Part shown: one piece after another, positions 57,461 to 64,000 of the stretch
Layout of the letters: each line of letters opens with the position of its first letter
Numbering within the stretch: the first letter of the stretch is position 1
Assembly (NCBI GenBank): GCA_041739465.1
Contig: JBGSNX010000081.1
Span: 1 to 64,000, forward strand
Length of the DNA stretch: 64,000 nt
Direction: 5' to 3'
DNA from: BOKV01 sp041739465
GTDB taxonomy: Bacteria > Pseudomonadota > Alphaproteobacteria > Rhizobiales > Rhizobiaceae
The notes under the pieces: model-generated
The model's database searches: none
The model's input: the letters and a program-made list of their open reading frames with translations, nothing else
What the model was told of the DNA's origin: nothing
Program-made: the position numbers and the translations under genes

Positions 57461-59401
57461 TCACCAGCCGCCGCCGCCGCCACCGCCACCACCGCCGCCC
57501 GAAAAGCCGCCACCACCGGAGCCTGAGCTGGACTTGGGTGCCGGCATTGATGATGCCATTGCCGCAGAAACCGCCGCAACAGATGCCCCGGTAGCTCGCG
57601 CTAGAGATCCCAAGTCAAAATCCCGGCCGCGGTACCATCCGGGATGGTAATTGCGATCACGAACCTGATCGGGCGCAACTCTGGCCAGATGGGCGGAAAA
57701 CGCGTTTGACCAGGGTTCTTCAACGCCCAGACCGGCGGCATAGGGCAGATACCGCTCAAAAAGCTCCTCGTTCATCTGTGGCGCATCGCGCATGTTGAGG
57801 CGTTCAGTTTCGGCGGTGGTCAGATACAGCTTGAAGCCCTCAATACGGGAAAGGACTTTTGCCCCATTTAAAGTTGGTGCGCCCAGGAGATGGGCCATGG
57901 CGGCAAATGATGCCATTGCTATCATGACAAGATAGGCGCCGATCTGGAACAGCGGCCAAACCCCCGAGGCATTGATGCCCCATGCAGTTGCGGCGATAAT
58001 TGCCATGCCACCCAGCATCATCAGGCCACCAAGCACCTGCAAAAGCGTTGACTGCGAAGGCGAAGACCAATTGCGCCAACCGAAAAATGCAAGTCCAAAA
58101 CCAGCCAGCGAACTGATGAAGGTAGGCACGAGGGCCAAGACGCCTGCTTCCGGCGGGTCTTGCAGTATCAACCCGACAATTATTGCCAAAAGACCAACAA
58201 TTGGCCCGACAGCCAGCAGGCCCCAATTGTGCTTGTAAAATTTGCCTGCGTATTCGGTACGAATACTGGATTGAAGCGCCTGATGTGCGCGCATCAAAAG
58301 AGGGCCGTTGGCCTTGTCGAGGGTGATCTTTTCATACCCTTGCAACAAATTGGCATAAAGCGTGCGCTCGGCGGCAGGCAGGCTGTTTAGTGGCACATCC
58401 TGCGCTTCGCCGCGCCGGAAGGTGACATTGCCCTTCTCGTCCTCGTCTATTACGAGCAATTTCCGCACCCCAAGCGCCAACAATGCGGCAATGAAGGAGA
58501 GGCTGGCACCGCGTCCGGCCTGGCGGAACGATTTGAAATGAACAAAAGACATGGCCGAAGGCGAAAGGTTTTCCGGCGGATGGAACAGCGGAATGATGGT
58601 CTCGCCGGGCGGGTCACGACCAACGCGCCACCACGCGATCAGGTAATAGATCGGGACGAAAGCCAAACCGAGCCCGAAGACCAATGCCCCGGCATTGGCC
58701 AGCAGATTGGTGAGAAAGCCGGATGATGCACCTTGCGCAACAACGCCTTTGGTAAAGCCGGCAGCCAGGGTGAACCCGTTTTCCGGCGCCAGCGGACCTA
58801 AGGTTTCGAAACTGATTTCGCGCGTGCCAAATCCGGAAGAAGAATATTTTCCAGGTCCCGTCGCTCCAAATTCACCGGTGTAGCCCGCCTCCTTGGTGAC
58901 CACCGCACCCTGCGGCAAGCGCACTGTCGCCGAAGCTTTCATGATCCAGAGGGTCCAGAAATTCCCGGTCACGTTCCAGTAGAGTTCATCGTAGCTGTCG
59001 AAGAACCGCAATTGTCCGGTTGTGCTGTAGGTAATCTCGTAGGTGTGCTCGCCATGAGGGATGAAAACATCCGCATCGCCGATATAAATGCGAATGAAGT
59101 TTCCGTTCCATTCCGTTTGGTATTTGGCTTTGCTCCCATTGTGCTTGATCGAGCGGATGGTAAATCCGTTCTTGTCCCAAAGACCGGTCTGGGTGACCTG
59201 GCGCATTGGAATGTCCCGGAAAATGCCGCGCCGTATGACGCTGCCTTCGGCATTGACCCGGATTGTCTCGATCACGTCGAGACTGCCGTCCTCGTTCACC
59301 GTGATGTCGGAATTGAAATCGAGGACGCGTTCTTCGCCATGTGCTCCGGTGCCGAAAACGAGCACCACCAGCAGCACAAGGCTCTTCAAAAAGCTGCGCA
59401 T
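57461..59401 (-). CDS. DUF2207 membrane protein with glycine-rich tail
   Basis: A 646-residue membrane protein: signal peptide to about residue 22, a periplasmic DUF2207 domain (about 25-225, with NSDITVNEDGSLDVIETI and GIFRDIPM), two pairs of helices and a cytoplasmic segment. The end is GSGGGGFSGGGGGG plus more Gly and a Trp, typical of the family. It lies 11 bases after lemA, its usual partner. Function is unknown. The Gly tail is encoded by a repeat of CCG/CCA-type triplets at about 57463-57510. Confidence 0.87.
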   Translation of the reverse strand: MRSFLKSLVLLVVLVFGTGAHGEERVLDFNSDITVNEDGSLDVIETIRVNAEGSVIRRGIFRDIPMRQVTQTGLWDKNGFTIRSIKHNGSKAKYQTEWNGNFIRIYIGDADVFIPHGEHTYEITYSTTGQLRFFDSYDELYWNVTGNFWTLWIMKASATVRLPQGAVVTKEAGYTGEFGATGPGKYSSSGFGTREISFETLGPLAPENGFTLAAGFTKGVVAQGASSGFLTNLLANAGALVFGLGLAFVPIYYLIAWWRVGRDPPGETIIPLFHPPENLSPSAMSFVHFKSFRQAGRGASLSFIAALLALGVRKLLVIDEDEKGNVTFRRGEAQDVPLNSLPAAERTLYANLLQGYEKITLDKANGPLLMRAHQALQSSIRTEYAGKFYKHNWGLLAVGPIVGLLAIIVGLILQDPPEAGVLALVPTFISSLAGFGLAFFGWRNWSSPSQSTLLQVLGGLMMLGGMAIIAATAWGINASGVWPLFQIGAYLVMIAMASFAAMAHLLGAPTLNGAKVLSRIEGFKLYLTTAETERLNMRDAPQMNEELFERYLPYAAGLGVEEPWSNAFSAHLARVAPDQVRDRNYHPGWYRGRDFDLGSLARATGASVAAVSAAMASSMPAPKSSSGSGGGGFSGGGGGGGGGGGW

Positions 59402-59412
59402 CGCGCGATTCC

Positions 59413-59973
59413 TCAGCTGAAGGAAACTTTGGGAACCGCCCGGTCTGCCGGTTCGTCGATTTCGAAGAATTCTTCCTTGCCGAAACCGAACTGGTTGGCG
59501 ATGAGGTTTGAGGGGAAGGATTCAACTGCGACGTTCATGTTGCGCACGGCACCATTGTAGTAGCGCCTCGAAAGCTGGATTTCGTCTTCGATGCCTTGCA
59601 ATGCTTTTTGGAAATCGATGAAATTCTGGCTGGCCTTCAGATCAGGATAGGCCTCTGCCACCGCCATCAACCGCCCGAGCGCACCGGAGAGCGCGCCTTC
59701 AATCATGGCGCGTTCATGCGGAGGCGCGGAAGAAGCTGCCTGCGCCTGCGTCCTGAGCTTCGTCACTTCCTCAAGCACGCCCTTTTCATGGGACATGTAG
59801 CCTTTCACGGCTTCCATCAGGTTGGGAATGAGGTCCGAGCGGCGCTTGAGCTGCACATCAATGCCGCTCCAGCCTTCCTTCACCGCTTGACGCTTTGAGA
59901 CGAGGCCGTTGTACAGACCAACGGCATAGAGACCGGCAACCACAATGACGGCCAGAACAATCAACGCTTCCAT
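59413..59973 (-). CDS. lemA: LemA-family membrane protein
   Basis: A 186-residue LemA protein with one N-terminal helix (about 2-22, LIVLAVIVVAGLYAVGLYN) and a helical coiled domain holding AVKEGWSGIDVQLKRRSDLIPNL and NFIDFQKALQGIEDEIQLSRRYYNGAVRN, then FPSNLIANQFGF. The start at 59973 has AGGA a few bases upstream. It precedes the DUF2207 gene by 11 bases, and LemA with a DUF2207 or TPM protein is a recurrent pair. Confidence 0.93.
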   Translation of the reverse strand: MEALIVLAVIVVAGLYAVGLYNGLVSKRQAVKEGWSGIDVQLKRRSDLIPNLMEAVKGYMSHEKGVLEEVTKLRTQAQAASSAPPHERAMIEGALSGALGRLMAVAEAYPDLKASQNFIDFQKALQGIEDEIQLSRRYYNGAVRNMNVAVESFPSNLIANQFGFGKEEFFEIDEPADRAVPKVSFS

Positions 59974-60036
59974 GGCAAGAATCCTGTTTTCGGCCCCGGC
60001 AAGAGCATCCTGCAAGCAGCGCAGGAGTCAAGGGGG

Positions 60037-60972
60037 CTACAGCGCTCCGCCGGCTTCCGTCTGCAAAAATGCTTCGCCGCAGGCCTTGGCCAAAGTGCGC
60101 ACCCGCAGGATGTAGCTCTGACGCTCGGTCACCGAGATCACGCCGCGCGCATCGAGCAGGTTGAAGCAGTGGGAAGCCTTGATCGCCTGGTCATATGCAG
60201 GGTGCGCCATCACGATGGTCTTGCCGGTCTTGGGGTCGAGCGCGGGCTGATCGAGGATACGCCGGCACTCGGCTTCCGCGTCCTCGAAATGGCGCAGAAG
60301 GGTTGCCGTGTCGGCGATGTCGAAGTTCCAGCGAGAATATTCCCTCTCGGTCTGCTGGAAGACTTCGCCGTAATTGACCCGGTCATTGCCGTCGCGGCCA
60401 TTGAAATTGAGGTCGTAGACATTGTCGACGTCCTGCACATCCATCGCCAGCCGCTCGAGGCCGTAAGTCAACTCACCGGCAACGGGGGAACATTCAAAGC
60501 CGCAAACCTGCTGGAAATAGGTAAACTGGCTGACCTCCATGCCGTCGCACCAGACTTCCCAGCCAAGGCCCCAGGCACCCAGCGTCGGGCTTTCCCAGTC
60601 GTCCTCGACGAAGCGGATGTCGTGCAGTTTGGGATCGATGCCGATGGCGTAGAGCGAGCCGAGATACAGCTCCTGCAAATCCGGCGGCGAGGGCTTCAAC
60701 AGCACCTGATACTGGTAATAATGCTGTAGCCGGTTGGGATTTTCGCCATAGCGCCCGTCGGTCGGACGGCGCGACGGTTGCACATAAGCAGCGTTCCAGC
60801 GCTTGGGACCCAGTGCCCGCAAGGTCGTTGCCGGGTGGAATGTGCCCGCGCCTACCTCCATGTCGTAGGGCTGCAAAATAAGACAGCCATACTGCGCCCA
60901 GTACTGGTGCAATGTCAGGATGAGCCCCTGAAAGGAGCGGGTCGGGTGCATGTGGGGCGGCAAAGCGTTCAT
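60037..60972 (-). CDS. glyQ: Glycine-tRNA ligase alpha subunit
   Basis: The class-II catalytic alpha subunit of glycyl-tRNA synthetase, 311 residues. It has FQGLILTLHQYWAQYGCLILQPYDMEVGAGTFHPATTLRALGPKRWNAAYVQPSRRPTDGRYGENPNRLQ-type strings (motif 1-2 region), LGSLYAIGIDP, DDWESPTLGAWGLGWEVW and the motif 3 TYGLERLAMDVQ. It is the first of the leftward glyQ-lemA-DUF2207 run that leads to glyS. Confidence 0.97.
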   Translation of the reverse strand: MNALPPHMHPTRSFQGLILTLHQYWAQYGCLILQPYDMEVGAGTFHPATTLRALGPKRWNAAYVQPSRRPTDGRYGENPNRLQHYYQYQVLLKPSPPDLQELYLGSLYAIGIDPKLHDIRFVEDDWESPTLGAWGLGWEVWCDGMEVSQFTYFQQVCGFECSPVAGELTYGLERLAMDVQDVDNVYDLNFNGRDGNDRVNYGEVFQQTEREYSRWNFDIADTATLLRHFEDAEAECRRILDQPALDPKTGKTIVMAHPAYDQAIKASHCFNLLDARGVISVTERQSYILRVRTLAKACGEAFLQTEAGGAL

Positions 60973-61029
60973 GCTGTCGCCAATAGCAGAGGGCAGAGAA
61001 TGGGGGAAGTCCTTCTCGGCGTCTCCCGC

Positions 61030-61941
61030 TCAACTGGTTTCCAACCACCCTTCACTCACTTTGACCGACGAACCGGAGATCCGCACGGCGGCGAGTTTTC
61101 CACCGGCGACATCGGCTTCAAGGCCGATGTTTGAAGGGCGGCCCATGTCATAACCTTGATGGAGAGCGAAGGAGTTCAGCCCTTCTGCCATCTCGCCGCT
61201 TGCCAACAATTGTGCGGCAAGCAACGCCGATGCCGACCCGGTGGCCGGATCCTCAGGGATGCCACCCGCCGGCGCAAACATGCGGGTATGCAATGCATGT
61301 GCAACACCGTCCGGGTCGCGCGTGTAGAGGAAAACATTGTCCGTGCCGGTGGCTGCGCTCATTGTTGACCATCCCGGTTCGCACGGTCGCGCTGCAGACA
61401 GGGCAGATCGGCTTGCAAGCGGGATGAACAGGAATGTGGGACCGCCCTGCCAAAGCCCGGCCTGATGGCCGGGCATGCCGATTTGCGCTGGTTCAAGGCC
61501 AAGCGCCTGAGCGGCCATGGCGACACCAGGTGCATTGCCAACTCCGGCAAACGGCACAATCGGCGCGGTCAATTGGGCGCGAATTGTGCCCGATTTGCGC
61601 ACCACTTTCACCGGCACCAGACCTGCAACCTCTTCAAGCGTTATGGTGGTTTCAAAGTCGGCTTCACCGGGTAAAGCCTTCTGCGCCAAGTGAATTGCGC
61701 ACCCGATGGTCGGGTGCCCGGCAAAGGGGATTTCGTCGGTTGGAAAGAAAATACGGACCTTGGCGGTGTTTGCCGGATCGGCAGGGGTTTGAACGAAAAT
61801 CGTCTCGGAAAGGTTGAACTCCCGGGCCAGGGTCTGCATCTGCGCCGTGGAAAGACCGTCTGCGACTTCAACAATTGCCAACTGGTTTCCGGCAAACCGG
61901 CGTGTGGTGAAAACATCAACGGTGAAGAACGGCAGACGCAT
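61030..61941 (-). CDS. PhzF-family isomerase/epimerase-like protein
   Basis: A 303-residue PhzF-fold protein of two similar halves. It starts LPFFTVDVFTTRRFAGNQLAIVEVADGLS, with the active Glu in EFNLSETIFV, FFPTDEIPFAGHPTIGCAI in the first half, and GIPEDPATGSASALLAAQLLA in the second. PhzF makes phenazines in a few organisms; this isolated gene has no phenazine cluster, so the substrate is unknown. It lies 57 bases upstream of glyQ. Confidence 0.9.
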   Translation of the reverse strand: MRLPFFTVDVFTTRRFAGNQLAIVEVADGLSTAQMQTLAREFNLSETIFVQTPADPANTAKVRIFFPTDEIPFAGHPTIGCAIHLAQKALPGEADFETTITLEEVAGLVPVKVVRKSGTIRAQLTAPIVPFAGVGNAPGVAMAAQALGLEPAQIGMPGHQAGLWQGGPTFLFIPLASRSALSAARPCEPGWSTMSAATGTDNVFLYTRDPDGVAHALHTRMFAPAGGIPEDPATGSASALLAAQLLASGEMAEGLNSFALHQGYDMGRPSNIGLEADVAGGKLAAVRISGSSVKVSEGWLETS

Positions 61942-62020
61942 GGCATTTCCCCTAAATTTGCGCGGAAATGCGTATCAAAAGCATGCAGCGGCACACAACG
62001 CAAAAACCTGAACCCAGCGA

Positions 62021-62224
62021 TCAGCCGCGTTTGTCATCTTTCGGGCGGTAAACGCCGTCCTTGCCCTTTTCGAGAACGGTCACATTGGCAGCTTCGCCCG
62101 GCTTGCGCTTCTTTTTTTCTTGCGTTTCAATGACTGCGGCAATGCGCGCCATCTCGCGCTTGAACGCGCGCCAAGCATACCAGACCAAGCCGCCGATCAG
62201 GGCAACCGCTATCAGTTGCGGCAT
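62021..62224 (-). CDS. Small membrane-anchored protein of unknown function
   Basis: A 67-residue protein with one N-terminal helix (PQLIAVALIGGLVWYAWRA) and a charged helix and tail (FKREMARIAAVIETQEKKKRKPGE...). GGGGG is six bases before ATG 62224. A short gene at this point after the S49 peptidase and before glyQ is common in Hyphomicrobiales. Function unknown. Confidence 0.7.
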   Translation of the reverse strand: MPQLIAVALIGGLVWYAWRAFKREMARIAAVIETQEKKKRKPGEAANVTVLEKGKDGVYRPKDDKRG

Positions 62225-62269
62225 TCTCAACCCCCTTCATGTCCGCCAATCCAGCGAACGAAACTTGCC

Positions 62270-63106
62270 TCAAAGGCCAAATCGCTGCCAATGCGCACGG
62301 TGCTCGATTGCGGCGATCGCCCCTGCCCCTGCCTCTGCTGCAATGCCTGCTGCCGATTGTGGGCGGCCGAAGAAATTGCGGCGAGCCTGCACCAGCTTCA
62401 GCACTGCCTTGTCACCATAGCGTGAGGCTATCACATCGGAAAGCAGTCCGCATGCATCGACCAGCCCAAGTTCCTTTGCCTTGATCCCGGTCCAGAACAG
62501 GCCGGTAAAAAGGTCCTTGTTGTCGACCAGTTTGCCTGCGCGGCCAGCCTTGACCATGTCGATGAAAATGGCGTGCATTTCCAGCTGCAAAGCCTTCAGA
62601 TGCACAATGTCTTCCGGTTTCTCGGCCTGAAAAGGATCAAGGATGGATTTGTTCTCACCTGCCGTGTGGACACGCCGCTCGATACCGAGTTTGCTTATCG
62701 CTTCCTGAAAGCCGAAGCCCGCGGAAATGACGCCGATGGAGCCGACAATCGACGTTTCATCAGCAATGATCTCATCGCCTGCAAGCGCGATCATGTATCC
62801 GCCGGAAGCGGCAACATCTTCCACGAAAACCAGAACGCGTTTTTCATGCTTTTTTGCCAATTGGCGAATGCGGGCATGGATCAACCTTGATTGCACTGGC
62901 GATCCACCCGGTGAATTGATGACGATGGCAACTGCCGGCGCGGATTTGAACTCAAACGCCCGTTGCAGAACGCCCGCGCATCCAGCCAAGGACAGGTTCT
63001 GGCTGAGCGGCGTTCCGGACGCGGAAATGACGCCAGAAAGGCGCACAACCGGAATTATCGGCGTGTCCTTGCGAAAGCGAGCTGGCAACCAGGCGGTCAG
63101 TTTCAT
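62270..63106 (-). CDS. Signal peptide peptidase SppA-like (S49) peptidase
   Basis: A 278-residue S49 peptidase of the short (36K type) class. It has VAIVINSPGGSPVQSRLI, VEDVAASGGYMIALAGDEIIAD with the nucleophile Ser, SIVGSIGVIS, and the later lysine in the GENKSILDPF region, the Ser-Lys dyad. It lacks a clear N-terminal helix. The start at 63106 has GAAGGAG eight bases upstream. The TrmN6-like gene ends 94 bases upstream. Confidence 0.93.
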   Translation of the reverse strand: MKLTAWLPARFRKDTPIIPVVRLSGVISASGTPLSQNLSLAGCAGVLQRAFEFKSAPAVAIVINSPGGSPVQSRLIHARIRQLAKKHEKRVLVFVEDVAASGGYMIALAGDEIIADETSIVGSIGVISAGFGFQEAISKLGIERRVHTAGENKSILDPFQAEKPEDIVHLKALQLEMHAIFIDMVKAGRAGKLVDNKDLFTGLFWTGIKAKELGLVDACGLLSDVIASRYGDKAVLKLVQARRNFFGRPQSAAGIAAEAGAGAIAAIEHRAHWQRFGL

Positions 63107-63200
63107 TGCGTCTCCTTCAGGGGCTTCTTGCAGGCTTGTTCTTTGGGACACATGGCGGCGAGACTGGCTTTTTGCAAGGGCGGGCTCGCCGGGCAACGCA

Positions 63201-64000
63201 TTACACTGCGGTCTTGCCCGATGATTTGCCAGACACAAACGGCAACCGCGCCAAGCCATTGAGGGCCGCCTGCGCAATGGCAGTCGGCTGGTTGGCACCA
63301 TCGTGCAGAACAACGCCGGGAAGCAATTCAAGGGGCGCTTTCGAACCACGTATCGCCCGAACGATGATGCGACCGGCGGAAGCATCGCCATGCGAATGCA
63401 GCGGCAAGATCTGCAACCCGCCAAATCGACCGTTGCAGGCCTCGAGCAGGTCGGACAGCTGCCGAGGTCGCCAGACGATGTGCAGCATGCCGCCGGGCCG
63501 CAGAATGGCTGCAGCGGTTCGCAACCAGGCAGCAATGCCACCATCCTCCATGGCATGCGCAAGCGCCCGGCGCAGATCGGGCGAAGCACGTTCATTGGAC
63601 GCATGGTAAGGTGGATTGCAGATCACATGATCAAATGATGCGTTTGCCAGACCAGCCGCCTCACGCTTTTTTCCGGTGAGGGTGATGTCTGCTTCGACCA
63701 CTTCCGCCCTTTGTGACAATGATGCATTTTGCGGCAATGCAAGGCTGTCGCGCGCGCACTGCGCCATTAACGGGTCGATTTCAACCAGAACTGCTTGCAA
63801 ACCGGGGTTCATCGCCAGCGCCGCCATGCCAGCCACGCCAGCGCCCGCGCCCAGATCGGCGAGTGTGCCGGATGCACCAAGCAGCAATGAAGCCGCAAGC
63901 AGCAGCGCATCGGAACCGGCACGGTGTCCGGTATCGCGGGGCTGCACGGCATAAAACCCGCCCCGATGAAATGCATCCGTGGTGAAGGAGGAGTGGTTTT
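63201..64000 (-). CDS. TrmN6-like adenine-N6 methyltransferase (5' end outside the window)
   Basis: A class-I SAM methyltransferase whose frame runs open to the right edge. The edge-most part reads FTTDAFHRGGFYAVQPRDTGHRAGSDALLLAA, the typical start of the tRNA1(Val) A37-N6 methyltransferase (TrmN6/YfiC) family, so the true N-terminus is beyond 64000. It has ADLGAGAGVAGMAAL (motif I), VICNPPYHAS (NPPY catalytic motif) and a C-terminal beta domain. Only about 266 codons are visible. A GTG at 63947 should not be taken as the start. Confidence 0.88.
   Translation of the reverse strand, partial: NHSSFTTDAFHRGGFYAVQPRDTGHRAGSDALLLAASLLLGASGTLADLGAGAGVAGMAALAMNPGLQAVLVEIDPLMAQCARDSLALPQNASLSQRAEVVEADITLTGKKREAAGLANASFDHVICNPPYHASNERASPDLRRALAHAMEDGGIAAWLRTAAAILRPGGMLHIVWRPRQLSDLLEACNGRFGGLQILPLHSHGDASAGRIIVRAIRGSKAPLELLPGVVLHDGANQPTAIAQAALNGLARLPFVSGKSSGKTAV

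Noticed and set aside
57463..57510. Triplet-like CCG/CCA tract resembling a simple repeat
   Set aside because: It encodes the glycine-rich C-terminus usual for DUF2207 proteins, so it is coding and not a separate repeat element.
1..64000. Search for CRISPR arrays, tRNAs, insertion sequences, prophage, toxin-antitoxin or defence clusters
   Set aside because: No direct-repeat arrays, transposase or integrase motifs, or paired small toxin genes were seen. CcrM is an orphan cell-cycle methyltransferase, not part of a restriction system.

Overview
The window is an ordinary, gene-dense stretch of an alphaproteobacterial chromosome, almost certainly of the order Hyphomicrobiales (Rhizobiales). The argument rests on gene content and order. 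There is a CcrM-type GANTC methyltransferase. The aa3 oxidase cluster runs ctaC-ctaD-ctaB-coxF-ctaG-ctaE-DUF983-SURF1-ispH-thrB-rnhA. The blocks smc/dsbA/dciA with divergent mutY, dnaJ-like/fabI/phosphatase/aroC/ribB, and glyQ/lemA/DUF2207/glyS are all familiar from that order. The sequence is moderately GC-rich. About 66 protein genes are supported. I see no rRNA, tRNA, CRISPR array, insertion sequence, prophage or plasmid-type gene.

Layout. 1-6.4 kb: the 3' part of smc lies outside the window; smc, a DsbA-like oxidoreductase and dciA read leftward, while mutY and a HAD phosphatase read rightward into ccrM. 6.6-12.2 kb: a second HAD hydrolase, a RibD/DHFR-like reductase, a lipoprotein, thrC with a structured leader, an M16 processing peptidase and a GNAT acetyltransferase. 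12.3-17.4 kb: a membrane PAS-GGDEF-EAL protein, YqgE, a DsbD-alpha-like secreted protein and a peroxiredoxin. 17.4-26.8 kb: the leftward cytochrome oxidase cluster with its assembly factors, ending in ispH, thrB and rnhA, and carrying an embedded L,D-transpeptidase gene. 27-32 kb: IalB, an MFS exporter, TldD, a FecR-domain protein and pdxH.

32-40 kb: a surface lipoprotein, an HD-GYP protein, a DnaJ-like chaperone, fabI, a histidine phosphatase, aroC, ribB and an FG-GAP secreted protein. 40-45 kb: an HDAC-like deacetylase, xseB, a SCO copper chaperone, two small proteins, tlyA and an RNA m5U methyltransferase. 45-50 kb: a leftward acyl-CoA dehydrogenase/enoyl-CoA hydratase pair, then Sua5 and a FAD oxidase. 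50-54 kb: DUF6101, ubiA, purD and two small membrane proteins. 54-64 kb: a mostly leftward block of glyS, fasciclin, CDGSH, DUF2207, LemA, glyQ, PhzF, an S49 peptidase and a TrmN6-like methyltransferase that runs off the right edge.

I found no gene cluster that looks like a new biological system. The interesting signals are mostly regulatory and structural. They include a TTGA-N6-TCAA box in front of the oxidase operon, a MerR/LiuR-like operator in the acyl-CoA dehydrogenase promoter, a heat-shock-like promoter before the DnaJ-like gene, CtrA-like and GANTC sites, a two-hairpin thrC leader, and an unusually structured 324-base gap before the DUF6101 gene. Several proteins carry degenerate domains: an HD-GYP with a dead N-terminal copy, an EAL protein with a broken GGDEF, and a ribB whose cyclohydrolase half lacks its zinc cysteines. 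All regulatory calls are read by eye and are inferences.
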